64,000 bases of DNA from CAXTEJ01 sp964243295. Lineage in GTDB: Bacteria > Actinomycetota > Actinomycetes > Actinomycetales > Angustibacteraceae. A program made the translations under genes and the position numbers. The stretch covers positions 1-64,000 of the forward strand of contig CAXTEJ010000010.1 in the NCBI GenBank assembly GCA_964243295.1, in the 5' to 3' direction. The notes beneath the pieces are model-generated. The model saw only the letters and a list, made by a program, of their open reading frames with translations, was not told the origin of the DNA and ran no database searches. Shown in pieces: positions 15,822 through 24,509 of the stretch; position 1 is the first letter of the stretch; each line of letters opens with the position of its first letter.

Positions 15822-16727
15822 GTGACCGCCCAGCCCATCACCGGCGTCCCCGCGCAGGTCGTGGCGGAGGTCGCGTGGACCGTCGCGCAGGCGGCGCACG
15901 AGGTGCAGGTCGACGAGCTGAGCAGCGGACGACGGGCTCGCGCGGCGACCGGTGGCAAGCACCCGGTCGACGACTTCCTGTGGACCTACTACTCCTACCG
16001 GCCCGCGAGGCTGCGCCGCTGGCACCCCGGCCTGGACGTCGGCCTGCTGGGCGCCCGCGCGGACGAGCGGGCCGCGTGGCGCTGGCACCGACGGGTCACG
16101 ACACCGGACGGCGACGCGGTGGTGCTCGACGCCACCGCGTTCCTCGGCGACCGCGGCGACCTGGTGCGCCGCACCACGGCCCTGCTGCGGGCCACTGCGT
16201 CGCGGCCGCCGCAGCTCGGCTGCTTCGGGCTGCACGAGTGGGCGATGGTGCACCGGCTCGCGCCGGGCGAGGCGCGGCACGAGGACTGGCCGCTGCGGCT
16301 GTCGCAGCGGCAGACCGACGACGTGGTCGAGGCGAGCACGTTGCGCTGCAGCCACTTCGACGCGTTCCGCTTCTTCCAGGCGAGCGCGCGCCCCCTCAAC
16401 TCGCTGCAGCCCACACGTGAGTCGCAGGTCGACCTCGAGCAACCGGGTTGCCTGCACGCGACCATGGACCTCTACAAGTGGGCGTGGAAGCTGTCGCCCG
16501 CGGTGCCGTCGTCCCTGCTGCTGCAGTGCTTCGTGCTGGCGCGCGAGGTGCGTGAGCTGGACATGTGCGCGTCGCCGTACGACCTGCGCGCACTGGGCTA
16601 CGAGCCCGTGGCTGTCGAGACCCCGCAGGGCCGGGCTGAGTACGTCACCCGCCAGCGCGACCTGACGACGCGCGGCCAGGGCCTTCGTGCGCGGCTGCTC
16701 GGGGTCTGCGACGCTCTGCTGCCATGA
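15822..16727 (+). CDS. conserved actinobacterial protein, often labelled 3-methyladenine DNA glycosylase
   Basis: A 301-residue soluble protein with characteristic segments DDFLWTYYSYRPARLRRWHP, LGCFGLHEWAMVHRL, RCSHFDAFRFFQASARPLN and TMDLYKWAWKLSPAVPS. From memory, proteins with this FLWTYYSYRP motif are annotated as 3-methyladenine DNA glycosylase, but I see no HhH or AlkA/MPG catalytic signature, so the name should be treated as unproven. TACCCT (15810-15815) lies exactly 6 nt before the GTG, so the mRNA is probably leaderless. Its TGA overlaps the aroQ ATG (ATGA), so the two are coupled. Confidence 0.7.
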   Translation: MTAQPITGVPAQVVAEVAWTVAQAAHEVQVDELSSGRRARAATGGKHPVDDFLWTYYSYRPARLRRWHPGLDVGLLGARADERAAWRWHRRVTTPDGDAVVLDATAFLGDRGDLVRRTTALLRATASRPPQLGCFGLHEWAMVHRLAPGEARHEDWPLRLSQRQTDDVVEASTLRCSHFDAFRFFQASARPLNSLQPTRESQVDLEQPGCLHATMDLYKWAWKLSPAVPSSLLLQCFVLAREVRELDMCASPYDLRALGYEPVAVETPQGRAEYVTRQRDLTTRGQGLRARLLGVCDALLP

Positions 16728-17194
16728 CGACCTCCGCCGAGCGGGTCCCGCCCCCGGTCACCTCACGGGTGCTGGTGCTCAACGGCCCCAACCTGGGCCG
16801 GCTCGGCACCCGCGAGCCGGAGGTCTACGGCACGGCCACCCACGCCGAGCTCGCGGCCGCCTGCGTGGTGACCGGCGCCGAGGTCGGCCTCGACGTCGAG
16901 GTGCGGCAGACCGACGCCGAGCACGAGATGCTCGGCTGGCTGCACGAGGCGGCCGACGCCGGCTGCCCGGTCGTGCTGAACCCCGGCGGCTGGACCCACA
17001 CGTCGGTGGCCCTGCGCGACGCCTGCGCCGCGCTGACCGCGCCGCTGGTCGAGCTGCACATCAGCAACGTGCACGCGCGCGAGGAGTTTCGCCGCCACTC
17101 CTACGTCTCCCCCGTCGCGACGGCGGTTGTGGCCGGGCTGGGCGTCGAGGGCTACCCGCTCGCGATCCGGTGGCTGGCCGGACGCACGGCCTGA
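16724..17194 (+). CDS. aroQ: type II 3-dehydroquinate dehydratase
   Basis: Third step of the shikimate pathway. The 156-residue protein has LVLNGPNLGRLGTREPEVYG (catalytic Arg and Tyr), ELHISNVHAREEFRRHSYVS (catalytic His and substrate loop) and NPGGWTHTSVALRDA. Most homologues have NPGAYTHTS at the last motif; the Gly-Trp substitution is unusual but leaves the Asn and His. No other aro genes are nearby. The ATG overlaps the stop of the upstream gene by 4 nt. A short N-terminal extension of about 14 residues precedes the core. Confidence 0.95.
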   Translation: MTTSAERVPPPVTSRVLVLNGPNLGRLGTREPEVYGTATHAELAAACVVTGAEVGLDVEVRQTDAEHEMLGWLHEAADAGCPVVLNPGGWTHTSVALRDACAALTAPLVELHISNVHAREEFRRHSYVSPVATAVVAGLGVEGYPLAIRWLAGRTA

Positions 17195-17214
17195 AATCGT
17201 TGCGTCAGCAGGCC

Positions 17215-17757
17215 TCAGCAGGCGAGGTCGCGCAGCAGCCCGCCGTCGTGGGCCGGGCACGCGACCGGCTCGTCGTCGACGAGCTCGTAGCGGTTGGTGC
17301 GCGACAACCGCGGCGAGTAGGCGTGCAGCGTGACGGCGAGGGTGCGCGTGTCGTTGCGCAGCTGGTGCACGATGCCGGGCTCGACGACCCGCACCGCGGG
17401 CGCCGCGAGCTCGGTGAGCCAGCTGCCGAGCACCGCGTCGGCGCGCAGCTCGGTGACCGAGCCCTGCACCACCGCGAAGGCGCAGGCGGCGGCGCCGTGG
17501 TCGTGCAGGTCGGTCGCCTGCGACGGCAGCCAGGTTGCGAGCCGCAGGTCGACCCCGGCCGGGGCGTCGAGCTGCACCCACGGGCGGTCACCGGGTCGTC
17601 CCACGCCGACGGCCGGGCGCCACAGCCGCGGGACGCTGGCGACCCGGCGGACGACGAGCGAGAGGTCGGACGTGCCCAGCACGGCAGCGGTGCGGCGCGA
17701 TCGGGCCACGCGCGGCGGGCGAGCGGCTAGGGCGGTTAGCAGGGGCTGAGCGGTCAT
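17215..17757 (-). CDS. cysteine dioxygenase family protein
   Basis: A 180-residue cupin. The iron site is visible as TDLHDHGAAACAFAVVQGSV (His-x-His) and PGIVHQLRND (third His), in a layout typical of thiol dioxygenases that oxidise cysteine to cysteine sulfinate with O2. ATG 17757 is used. Upstream on the same strand are a promoter, a conserved-type cysteine leader peptide and a hairpin, implying regulation by sulfur or cysteine supply. Specificity for cysteine rather than another thiol is inferred from family and leader context. Confidence 0.85.
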   Translation of the reverse strand: MTAQPLLTALAARPPRVARSRRTAAVLGTSDLSLVVRRVASVPRLWRPAVGVGRPGDRPWVQLDAPAGVDLRLATWLPSQATDLHDHGAAACAFAVVQGSVTELRADAVLGSWLTELAAPAVRVVEPGIVHQLRNDTRTLAVTLHAYSPRLSRTNRYELVDDEPVACPAHDGGLLRDLAC

Positions 17758-17778
17758 CACGGTCTCCGGTGCGAGGAA

Positions 17779-17809
17779 CCCACCGCGGCGCGAGCGGCTC
17801 AGCGGTGGG
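17779..17809 (-). promoter_or_regulatory. hairpin between the leader peptide and the cysteine dioxygenase
   Basis: On the minus strand CCCACCGC pairs perfectly with GCGGTGGG across a 15-nt loop. The leader peptide's last codons form the 5' arm, so a ribosome finishing or stalling in the leader would change folding just before the dioxygenase start. An attenuation or translational switch is inferred. Confidence 0.45.
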
Positions 17810-17885
17810 GGACGGCGGGGTGGACGTCGGCCGAAGCCCGACACACCGCGCTGCAGGTCCGCATGAGGTCGACGTGCCGGCGCAC
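17799..17885 (-). CDS. cysteine-type leader peptide (28 residues)
   Basis: Starts with GTG at 17885, preceded by GGTGGGGGC, and ends at TGA 17799-17801, 41 nt before the cysteine dioxygenase ATG. The peptide contains RRHVDLMRTCSAVCR. The RRHVDL...SA-C-R pattern is that of the short 'putative leader peptides' found upstream of sulfur-metabolism genes in Streptomyces and relatives (from memory). Its two cysteine codons (TGC, TGT) would let ribosomes sense charged tRNA-Cys. It is too short for usual gene calling. The reading frame and motif are seen; the regulatory role is inferred. Confidence 0.75.
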   Translation of the reverse strand: MRRHVDLMRTCSAVCRASADVHPAVPHR

Positions 17886-17921
17886 GACGAAGCCCCCACC
17901 GCGTACCGGATCCATCCCATC

Positions 17922-17950
17922 AGGATCGACGCTGCGACAGCCGCCGTCAA
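17922..17950 (-). promoter_or_regulatory. promoter of the leader peptide/cysteine dioxygenase unit
   Basis: On the minus strand TTGACG, 17 nt, GATCCT. The -35 box is 5/6. It lies about 37 nt before the leader-peptide start. Confidence 0.45.
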
Positions 17951-17993
17951 GCACTGACCCGCTCCGTCCCCGACGGCGATGGATCCCCGACGG

Positions 17994-19418
17994 TCAGTCC
18001 TCGACGACGTGGGCCCGGAAGCGCTCGCGGGCGGCGGCCCAGGCGCCGACGTCCAGCGACCCGTCGTCGTGCAGGCAGTCGACGGCGTCGTAGGCCATGC
18101 GCATCGCGTGGTGGGTGTTGTCGTGCACGAACAGCCCCAGCCGGCCGAACGTGGTCACGTCGGTCAGCCCCTCGGCCCAGTCGGCGATGCCGGCGAGGCG
18201 CTCGGTGTAGCCGACGCCGTAGACGGGGTAGACGTGGCGCAGCCGCCGCACCTGCACCGCGCCGGACGACGGTGACCTGACGGCCGGCAGCCCCGAGTCC
18301 TCGATCCCCGCCAGCACGAGCACGGCGAGCTCGTCGTTGGTCATCGACCACATCCGATCGCCTGGGGCGCAGGGGATCTCGGCGCAGAGCACGGTGCGGT
18401 CGACCGGGTCGTCGGCGCTGTCGCGGTAGTTCGCCGGCTCGCTGATGCGGGTCACCGGGGTGTGCGCGCCCGGCAGGTAGTGCGCGTCGTAGCCGGTCCA
18501 CCGACCGCCCTCGTGCACGAGGTAGACCAGCACCATGGCGCGAAAGTGCAGGGCTGCGGCGTCCTGCACGACCTGGGCGGACGGCGCCGGGCGGGCCATC
18601 CGGCCGAGGGTCGTCAGCGGCAGCGTGGAGAACACGTGCCGGGCGCGGATTGCGCCGCCGTCCCACAGCACCCGCACGCCGTCCGCCCGGGTGTGCACGG
18701 CGGTCACCTCGACACCGGTGCGGACGTCGGCACCGCAGTCGACGGCGGCAGCCTCGAGCGCGTCGACGATCTGGCCGAAACCCTTGCGCGGGTAGTGGAA
18801 GACCGCCCCCTGGTGCGTCCCGCGCGACGTACGGCCACCTCGGAGCACCCGGGCCGCGACCTTCCACGGGGTGTCGGCGCCGACGCGTCGGCGCGCCTGC
18901 TCGGCGTCGATGGCCGTGCCCGGAAGGCCCCACAGCTTGCGGGCGTACGGGCCGTACATCGCGTCGTACAGCGTCGGGCCGAGGCCCGCGCGCAGCACCG
19001 ACTCGTACGACGTCCCGCGCCGCCGGCGCAGCGGCGCGAGGGCCGCGTCGCGGGCTGCCCCCAGGACGAGCTCGCGCGGCAGCTGGGTGGCCAGCTGCCC
19101 GGCGCGCAGGGGGAAGTCCAGCCACCGGTCGGCCACGCGCAGCCGGCCGTGCCGCGGCCGCGTCTGCAGGTCGCCGCCGAGCAGGCCGCGCAGGTCGGTC
19201 AGCACGTCGGGGTCGGTCGCGGGGTGCAGCCGGTGCGATCCGAGGTCGACGCTGACGCCGGCCACCTCGAACCCGGCCGCCAGGCCGCCCACGCGCGGGG
19301 CGCGCTCGAGCAGCACGGTCCGCAGCCCGCGACGCGCGGCCCGCCAGGCGGCTGCCAGGCCCGCCGGTCCGCCGCCGAGCACCACCAGGTCTGCCGGCTC
19401 TGCCGGGGCCGCGCTCAT
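17994..19418 (-). CDS. FAD-dependent amine-oxidase-like oxidoreductase
   Basis: A 474-residue flavoprotein. The N-terminal dinucleotide-binding motif is VVLGGGPAGLAAAWRAARRG followed by the acidic LLERAPRVGGLAAGF, as in protoporphyrinogen oxidase, phytoene desaturase and UDP-galactopyranose mutase-like enzymes. Other family segments are VDLGSHRLHPATDPDVL, YGPYARKLWGLPG, YPRKGFGQIVDALE and the C-terminal FVHDNTHHAMRMAYDAVDCL. The substrate is not evident; homologues often sit near glycosyltransferase or polysaccharide genes. It is the gene just upstream of the cysteine dioxygenase leader on the same strand, but a separate promoter lies between. Confidence 0.83.
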   Translation of the reverse strand: MSAAPAEPADLVVLGGGPAGLAAAWRAARRGLRTVLLERAPRVGGLAAGFEVAGVSVDLGSHRLHPATDPDVLTDLRGLLGGDLQTRPRHGRLRVADRWLDFPLRAGQLATQLPRELVLGAARDAALAPLRRRRGTSYESVLRAGLGPTLYDAMYGPYARKLWGLPGTAIDAEQARRRVGADTPWKVAARVLRGGRTSRGTHQGAVFHYPRKGFGQIVDALEAAAVDCGADVRTGVEVTAVHTRADGVRVLWDGGAIRARHVFSTLPLTTLGRMARPAPSAQVVQDAAALHFRAMVLVYLVHEGGRWTGYDAHYLPGAHTPVTRISEPANYRDSADDPVDRTVLCAEIPCAPGDRMWSMTNDELAVLVLAGIEDSGLPAVRSPSSGAVQVRRLRHVYPVYGVGYTERLAGIADWAEGLTDVTTFGRLGLFVHDNTHHAMRMAYDAVDCLHDDGSLDVGAWAAARERFRAHVVED

Positions 19419-19531
19419 GGGCAGGACCCTACGGACTGCACCGGCGCTGAGCCTGACGAGCACCGGGCCCCGCGGCTGCCGGGGAGGTGTCGTGCTGTGA
19501 CGCGGGCGCGGCACGGCCGTAGGGTCGAAGG

Positions 19532-20017
19532 GTGCCGACCCCCGAACCGGAGCGCGCGCCCCGCGTGGCCGCAGCGGTGCCACCCGCCGTCCTGCGGGAC
19601 CGGATCGGCACCACCGTGCAGCTCGCCGCGCTGCTGTCGGCCGCAGTCCTGGTGATGACGGCGCTGGTGGTGTGGCGCGTCGTGTCCGTCGCCGGTGGCA
19701 CCGACTGGCGGCTGGTCGTAGGCGTCGGTGTGGCGTGCGCGGCCCTCACCTTCGCGGTGACGTGCCGCTCGCAGGTGCTGCGCGTGAGCGCGACCGAGGT
19801 CGAGCTGGTGTCGTCGCGCGGGCGGTCGCAGTGGCGGGTGCAGCGCACGCAGGTCGCGGCCGCGGGCTTCGAGCTCGAGGGCCACGTCGCGCGCCTGGTG
19901 CTCGTCGACTCCGGCGGCGTGCCGGTGCGCCGGTCGGTGGTGCCCGGTGACCGCGACGCGGTCGAGCGGGCGCTCGCCGAGCGCGGCTGGCCGGTCCGCG
20001 GCCGGCCGCGGGCCTGA
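19532..20017 (+). CDS. two-TM membrane protein with PH-like C-terminal domain
   Basis: A 161-residue protein. Two hydrophobic segments (about residues 29-49, QLAALLSAAVLVMTALVVW, and 59-77, WRLVVGVGVACAALTFAV) are followed by a soluble part with strands such as LRVSATEVELVSSRGR and AGFELEGHVARLVLVDSGG, the layout of small actinobacterial bacterial-PH (DUF3093-like) membrane proteins. Function is unknown. TAGGGT (19520-19525) lies exactly 6 nt before the GTG, so the mRNA is probably leaderless. It is divergent from the FAD oxidoreductase. Confidence 0.7.
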   Translation: MPTPEPERAPRVAAAVPPAVLRDRIGTTVQLAALLSAAVLVMTALVVWRVVSVAGGTDWRLVVGVGVACAALTFAVTCRSQVLRVSATEVELVSSRGRSQWRVQRTQVAAAGFELEGHVARLVLVDSGGVPVRRSVVPGDRDAVERALAERGWPVRGRPRA

Positions 20018-20050
20018 GGGGCCGCTGAGCGCCTCCGGTGCGCCACGAGG

Positions 20051-20064
20051 TTACCCGCGAGTAG
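20051..20064 (+). promoter_or_regulatory. candidate fatty-acid regulator operator upstream of fadAB
   Basis: TTACCCGCGAGTAG is a near-perfect inverted repeat (TTAC-C-CGCG-A-GTAG), like TetR-type operators upstream of actinobacterial acyl-CoA genes. It is 70 nt before the thiolase start and overlaps a possible -10 box, TAGCAT. Confidence 0.4.
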
Positions 20065-20133
20065 CATCCCGGACGACGACACCAGCCCACCGCCGGGCGC
20101 ACGCCTCGGCGGCTCCCTCACCCAGGAGGCACC

Positions 20134-21351
20134 GTGCCCCGCACGCTCCGCGACGTGGTCTTCGTCGACGGCGTCCGCACCCCGTTCGGCAAGGCGGGCG
20201 CGACAGGCATGTACGCCCAGACCCGCGCGGACGACCTGGTCGTCAAGTGCATCCGCGAGCTGATCCGGCGCAACCCGCAGCTGCCGCCCGAGCGCGTCGA
20301 CGACGTGGCCATCGCCGCCACGACGCAGACCGGTGACCAGGGCCTGACGATCGGCCGCATGGCAGCGCTGCTGTCCGGGCTGCCGGTCTCGGTGCCGGGC
20401 TTCGCGATCGACCGCATGTGCGCCGGGGCCATGACGGCCGTCACCACGACCGCGTCGGGCATCGCGTTCGGCGCGTACGACGTCGTCATCGCCGGCGGCG
20501 TCGAGCACATGGGTCACCACCCGATGGGCGAGGGCGTCGACCCCAACCCGCGCATCGTCTCCGAGCACCTGGTCGACCCGTCGGCGCTCGTCATGGGCTC
20601 GACCGCGGAGAACCTGCACGACCGCTACCCCGACATCACCAGGGAGCGCGCCGACGCGTTCTCCGTCGGCAGCCAGCGCAAGCTCGCGCAGGCCTACCAG
20701 GCCGGGCAGATCCAGCCCGACCTGGTGTCGGTCGCCGTCCGCGACGAGGAGCAGGGCTGGGGCCTCGCCACCGCCGACGAGCCGCCGCGCCCCGGCACGA
20801 CCGTCGACCACCTCGCGGCCCTGCGCACCCCGTTCCGGCCGCACGGCCGCGTCACCGCCGGCAACGCCGCAGGGCTCAACGACGGCGCCACCGCGTGCCT
20901 GCTGGCCTCGGCCGACACCGCCGCCGAGCTGGGGCTGCCGGCCCGCATGCGCCTGGTCGCCTACTCCTTCGTCGGCGTCGAGCCGGAGGTCATGGGAGTC
21001 GGGCCGGTGCCCGCGACCGAGAAGGCCCTCGCGCAGGCGGGGCTCACCATCGGCGACATCGGGCTGTTCGAGCTCAACGAGGCGTTCGCCGTCCAGGTGC
21101 TCGCGTTCCTCGACCACTTCGGCATCGCGGACGACGACCCCCGGGTCAACGAGTACGGCGGCGCGATCGCCCTGGGCCACCCGCTCGCGTCGTCCGGCGT
21201 CCGGCTGATGACCCAGCTGGCCCGCCAGTTCGAGCAGCACCCCGAGGTGCGCTACGGCCTGACGGCCATGTGCATCGGCATCGGCATGGGCGGCGCGGTC
21301 ATCTGGGAGAACCCCCACCACGGCGACTACGGCCAGGAGGCGGCGGCCTGA
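20134..21351 (+). CDS. fadA: acetyl-CoA C-acyltransferase (thiolase)
   Basis: Cleaves 3-ketoacyl-CoA in the last step of fatty acid beta-oxidation. The 405-residue protein has the nucleophilic Cys96 in AIDRMCAGAMTAV, FELNEAFAVQVLAFLD, the His motif GGAIALGHPLASSGVR and the C-terminal Cys in MCIGIGMGGAVIW. Length matches thiolase I. The GTG at 20134 has CAGGAGG upstream. It is followed with stop/start overlap (TGATG) by the multifunctional alpha subunit, so the two are translated together as the beta-oxidation complex. Confidence 0.94.
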   Translation: MPRTLRDVVFVDGVRTPFGKAGATGMYAQTRADDLVVKCIRELIRRNPQLPPERVDDVAIAATTQTGDQGLTIGRMAALLSGLPVSVPGFAIDRMCAGAMTAVTTTASGIAFGAYDVVIAGGVEHMGHHPMGEGVDPNPRIVSEHLVDPSALVMGSTAENLHDRYPDITRERADAFSVGSQRKLAQAYQAGQIQPDLVSVAVRDEEQGWGLATADEPPRPGTTVDHLAALRTPFRPHGRVTAGNAAGLNDGATACLLASADTAAELGLPARMRLVAYSFVGVEPEVMGVGPVPATEKALAQAGLTIGDIGLFELNEAFAVQVLAFLDHFGIADDDPRVNEYGGAIALGHPLASSGVRLMTQLARQFEQHPEVRYGLTAMCIGIGMGGAVIWENPHHGDYGQEAAA

Positions 21352-23495
21352 TGACGACGACGACCTCCCGCCCGACCACCGTCGAGCAGCTGGCCGCCGC
21401 CGCCGCTCGTGACGAGCGGGTCACCCGCTTCGCCGTGCGCGACGTCGCGCTACCCGGCGCAGCCGGCGTCCTCGCCCTCATCACGATGGACAACGGCTTC
21501 GACCACACCAAGCCGACCACCTTCGGCCCGCGCGGCCTGCTGAACCTGCGCGCGGCGCTGGACGACGTGACCGCCCGCGCGCGGGCCGGCGAGATCGCGG
21601 CTGTCGGGGTCACTGGCAAGCCGTTCGTCTTCGCCGTCGGCGCCGACCTCACGGACGTCGGCCGGCTGGCCGACCGCGACCAGGCGCTCGCCGTGGCTCG
21701 GCTGGGGCACGACGAGATGCGCCGGCTCGGCGAGCTGCCGGTGCCGACCTTCGCGTTCGTCAATGGCGCCGCCATGGGCGGCGGCGTCGAGATCGCGCTG
21801 CACTGCCACTACCGCACCATCTCCTCCGGCGTCCCGGCGCTGGCTCTGCCCGAGGTGTTCCTGGGACTGCTCCCGGGGTGGGGGGGCGCCTACCTGCTGC
21901 CCAACCTGATCGGCGTCGAGAAGGCGCTGCAGGTCATCATCTCGAACCCCATGAGCCAGAACCGCATGCTCACGGGCCCGCAGGCGCACGCGCTGGGCAT
22001 CGCCGACGCGATGTTCGAGCCGGCCGACTTCCTCGAGCAGTCACTGCTGTGGGCGGCAAGGGTTCTCGACGGCACGGTCACGGTCGAGCGACCGGAGGTC
22101 GACCGCGGCGAGGAGACGTGGGAGACGGCGGTGCGCGCCGCGAAGGCGTTCGCCGACAGCAAGGTCGGCGGCGCCGCGCCCGCCGCCTACCGCGCCCTCG
22201 ATCTCGTGCGGCTCGCCCGCACGGCGACGCGCGACGAGGGCTTCGCCGCCGAGGACACCGGTCTGGCCGACCTCATCATGAGCGAGGAGTTCCGCGCCGG
22301 CGTCTACTCCTTCGACCTGGTGCAGCGGCGCGCGAAGCGGCCCGTCGGCGCCCCCGACAGGAAGCTCGCTCGCCCCGTCACCAAGGTCGGCGTCGTCGGG
22401 GCCGGACTCATGGCCAGCCAGCTCGCGCTGCTGATGGTGCAGCGGCTGCGGGTGCCGGTGGTCATGACGGACCTCGACGCCGAGCGCGTCGACAGGGGCG
22501 TGGCCCACGTGCACGAGCAGATCGCGGGGCGGCTGCGCAAGGGCCGGCTCGACGCCGACGAGGCCGGGCGCCTCACCGCGCTCGTGACCGGATCGACGTC
22601 CAAGGACGGCTTCGCCGACGCCGACCTGGTGATCGAGGCCGTCTTCGAGCGCATGGACGTCAAGGCGCAGGTGCTCGCCGAGGTCGAGGCCGTCGTGTCG
22701 CCCGTGTGCGTGCTCGCCACCAACACCTCCTCGCTGTCGGTCAGCGAGATGGGATCGCGGCTGCAGCACCCCGAGCGGGTCGTCGGACTCCACTTCTTCA
22801 ACCCCGTCGCGGTGCTGCCGCTGCTCGAGGTCGTGCGCGGCGAGAGCACCGACGAGGCCACGCTCACCACCGCCTTCGCCGTCGGCGCCGCCCTGAAGAA
22901 GTCCTGCGTGCTGGTCGAGGACGCCCCCGCGTTCGTCGTCAACCGGCTGCTCACGCGGTTCCTCGGCGAGGTCACCCACGCCGTCGACGAGGGCACGCCG
23001 GTCGAGGTGGCCGACCGCGCGCTCGCCGACCTCGGGCTGCCCATGTCGCCGTTCGAGCTGCTCCAGCTCGTCGGCCCGGCCGTCGCCCTGCACGTGGCCG
23101 AGACGCTGCACGACGCCTTCCCCGAGCGCTACCACGTCTCGGCGAACCTGCGCCGCCTCGTCGACGCGGGCAAGCCAGGCATCTACTCGTGGACCGACAG
23201 GGGCAAGCCCTACGTCGACGACGAGACCGCTGGCCTGCTGCACCTCGGTGACGCGCCGATGACGTCGCAGCAGCTGCGTGAGGCCGCACTCGCGGCGCTC
23301 GCGCAGGAGGCCCGGCTGATGCTCGACGAGGGTGTCGTCGCCGAGCCGCAGGACATCGACCTGTGCATGCTGCTCGGTGCCGGCTGGCCCTTCCACCTCG
23401 GCGGCATCACGCCGTTCCTCGACCGCGCGGGCGTCTCCGAGCAGGTCACCGGGCGCCGGTTCCTCCCACGCGGGGCAGCCTCGCTGCCCGCCTGA
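21351..23495 (+). CDS. fadB: multifunctional fatty acid oxidation alpha subunit (enoyl-CoA hydratase/3-hydroxyacyl-CoA dehydrogenase)
   Basis: A 714-residue bifunctional enzyme that hydrates enoyl-CoA and oxidises 3-hydroxyacyl-CoA. The N-terminal crotonase domain (about residues 40-240) shows GAAMGGGVEIALHCHYRT and LPEVFLGLLPGWGGAYLLP, carrying the two catalytic Glu. The dehydrogenase part starts with the NAD loop VGVVGAGLMASQLALL (about residue 345), then TNTSSLSVSEMG and VGLHFFNPVAVLPLLEVV, and has the tandem C-terminal helical domains. The NAD loop lacks the usual third small residue (GAGLMASQ rather than GAGxMGxG), a mild deviation. Partner of FadA. Confidence 0.95.
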   Translation: MTTTTSRPTTVEQLAAAAARDERVTRFAVRDVALPGAAGVLALITMDNGFDHTKPTTFGPRGLLNLRAALDDVTARARAGEIAAVGVTGKPFVFAVGADLTDVGRLADRDQALAVARLGHDEMRRLGELPVPTFAFVNGAAMGGGVEIALHCHYRTISSGVPALALPEVFLGLLPGWGGAYLLPNLIGVEKALQVIISNPMSQNRMLTGPQAHALGIADAMFEPADFLEQSLLWAARVLDGTVTVERPEVDRGEETWETAVRAAKAFADSKVGGAAPAAYRALDLVRLARTATRDEGFAAEDTGLADLIMSEEFRAGVYSFDLVQRRAKRPVGAPDRKLARPVTKVGVVGAGLMASQLALLMVQRLRVPVVMTDLDAERVDRGVAHVHEQIAGRLRKGRLDADEAGRLTALVTGSTSKDGFADADLVIEAVFERMDVKAQVLAEVEAVVSPVCVLATNTSSLSVSEMGSRLQHPERVVGLHFFNPVAVLPLLEVVRGESTDEATLTTAFAVGAALKKSCVLVEDAPAFVVNRLLTRFLGEVTHAVDEGTPVEVADRALADLGLPMSPFELLQLVGPAVALHVAETLHDAFPERYHVSANLRRLVDAGKPGIYSWTDRGKPYVDDETAGLLHLGDAPMTSQQLREAALAALAQEARLMLDEGVVAEPQDIDLCMLLGAGWPFHLGGITPFLDRAGVSEQVTGRRFLPRGAASLPA

Positions 23496-23609
23496 CCGTC
23501 CCGCTGCGCCGGTCACGCACCGTCAGCTGTCGTCCGCGATCGCACGTCGGCACACCCCGTCCGGCCCGGTGCGGCCGCCGTCGGGCGCCCAGCCCGTAGC
23601 GTCTGCGGC

Positions 23610-24509
23610 ATGGCTGCGGTGGACGAGGTCGTCGCGCTGCGTCGCGCCGTCCTCGTGGCGTCCCTGCTGGACGACGTCCCGGTCGTGGCCGCCGACAGCG
23701 GGGTCGTCCTCACCGTCGGCGGCGACGGCTCGGTCACGGTGCCCTGGCTGCGGCTGGTGCGGGCCCTGGCCGGCGCGCCGGCGGAGTCGGCCGCCGGGCG
23801 GCTGCGGCTGCGCGACTGGCTGCAGGCATGCGCCGAGGTCGCCCGGCTGCTCCACGACGCGGACGATGACGCCGACGATGACGCTGCAGCCCTACGCGCG
23901 CAGGTGGTCCCGCTGGCGCTGCCGGCGGGTCACGTGCTGCACCCCGGCTCTGCCTGGGTGCGCGAGCGGGTGCTCGGCGGCGTGCTCGACCTGGGCCTGG
24001 GCCTGCGGCTGCCCGGTCCGGTCGGCGCAGCGGCCCCCGGCCGCGTGCTGGCGCTCGCCCCCGGGGTGCTCGGCTGCGCCGGCGTGGCCACCGCCTCCTG
24101 GTGGCCACCGCTGGTCGCACGGCTCGACGAGCTCGGCGCTCTTGCGGTCGCCCGGCTCAAGCGCGACGGCACCACCGTCGTCACCCCCACCGGTGGCTGC
24201 GACGCGCTGACGCTGCTGGCCTCACCGACGCTGCGCCGCCACCTCGCGGGCGGCGACGGCGTCGGCTTGCGCTCGGTCGGCGCGCCGATGCGCACCCGCG
24301 CGTGGTTCGACCTCGCGCGCATCGACCCGGCGTTCGTCGTGGCAGCCGCGGCGGCCACCGACGCCGAGCACCGCGGAGTCGACCGGCCGCTGCTCGTCAC
24401 CGCGGACGAGGTGGCGTTCGTCCGGCCGCGCGGCGACGCCGCGCGCCTGCACCTCGTCCTCGACGACGTGTCTGCCGCAGTCAGCTCCGCAGGTACGAAG
24501 CACCGTTGA
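23610..24509 (+). CDS. conserved hypothetical protein ending inside the island repeat
   Basis: A 299-residue soluble, alanine/leucine/valine-rich protein with no recognised domain. Visible features are WLRLVRALAGAPAESAAGRL, an acidic stretch (DADDDADDD) near residue 90, a tryptophan pair WWPPL and a possible sheet VSAAVSSAG at the C-terminus. TAGCGT (23597-23602) lies 7 nt before the ATG, suggesting a leaderless mRNA. Its last ten codons are encoded by the left copy of the 34-bp repeat (24480-24513). Before the island inserted, this gene and the SDR gene now at 30251 would have been convergent and overlapped by about 27 nt. Confidence 0.62.
   Translation: MAAVDEVVALRRAVLVASLLDDVPVVAADSGVVLTVGGDGSVTVPWLRLVRALAGAPAESAAGRLRLRDWLQACAEVARLLHDADDDADDDAAALRAQVVPLALPAGHVLHPGSAWVRERVLGGVLDLGLGLRLPGPVGAAAPGRVLALAPGVLGCAGVATASWWPPLVARLDELGALAVARLKRDGTTVVTPTGGCDALTLLASPTLRRHLAGGDGVGLRSVGAPMRTRAWFDLARIDPAFVVAAAAATDAEHRGVDRPLLVTADEVAFVRPRGDAARLHLVLDDVSAAVSSAGTKHR

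Noticed and set aside
22041..23516. 491-codon minus-strand open frame
   Set aside because: Antisense shadow of fadB with no protein family resemblance.
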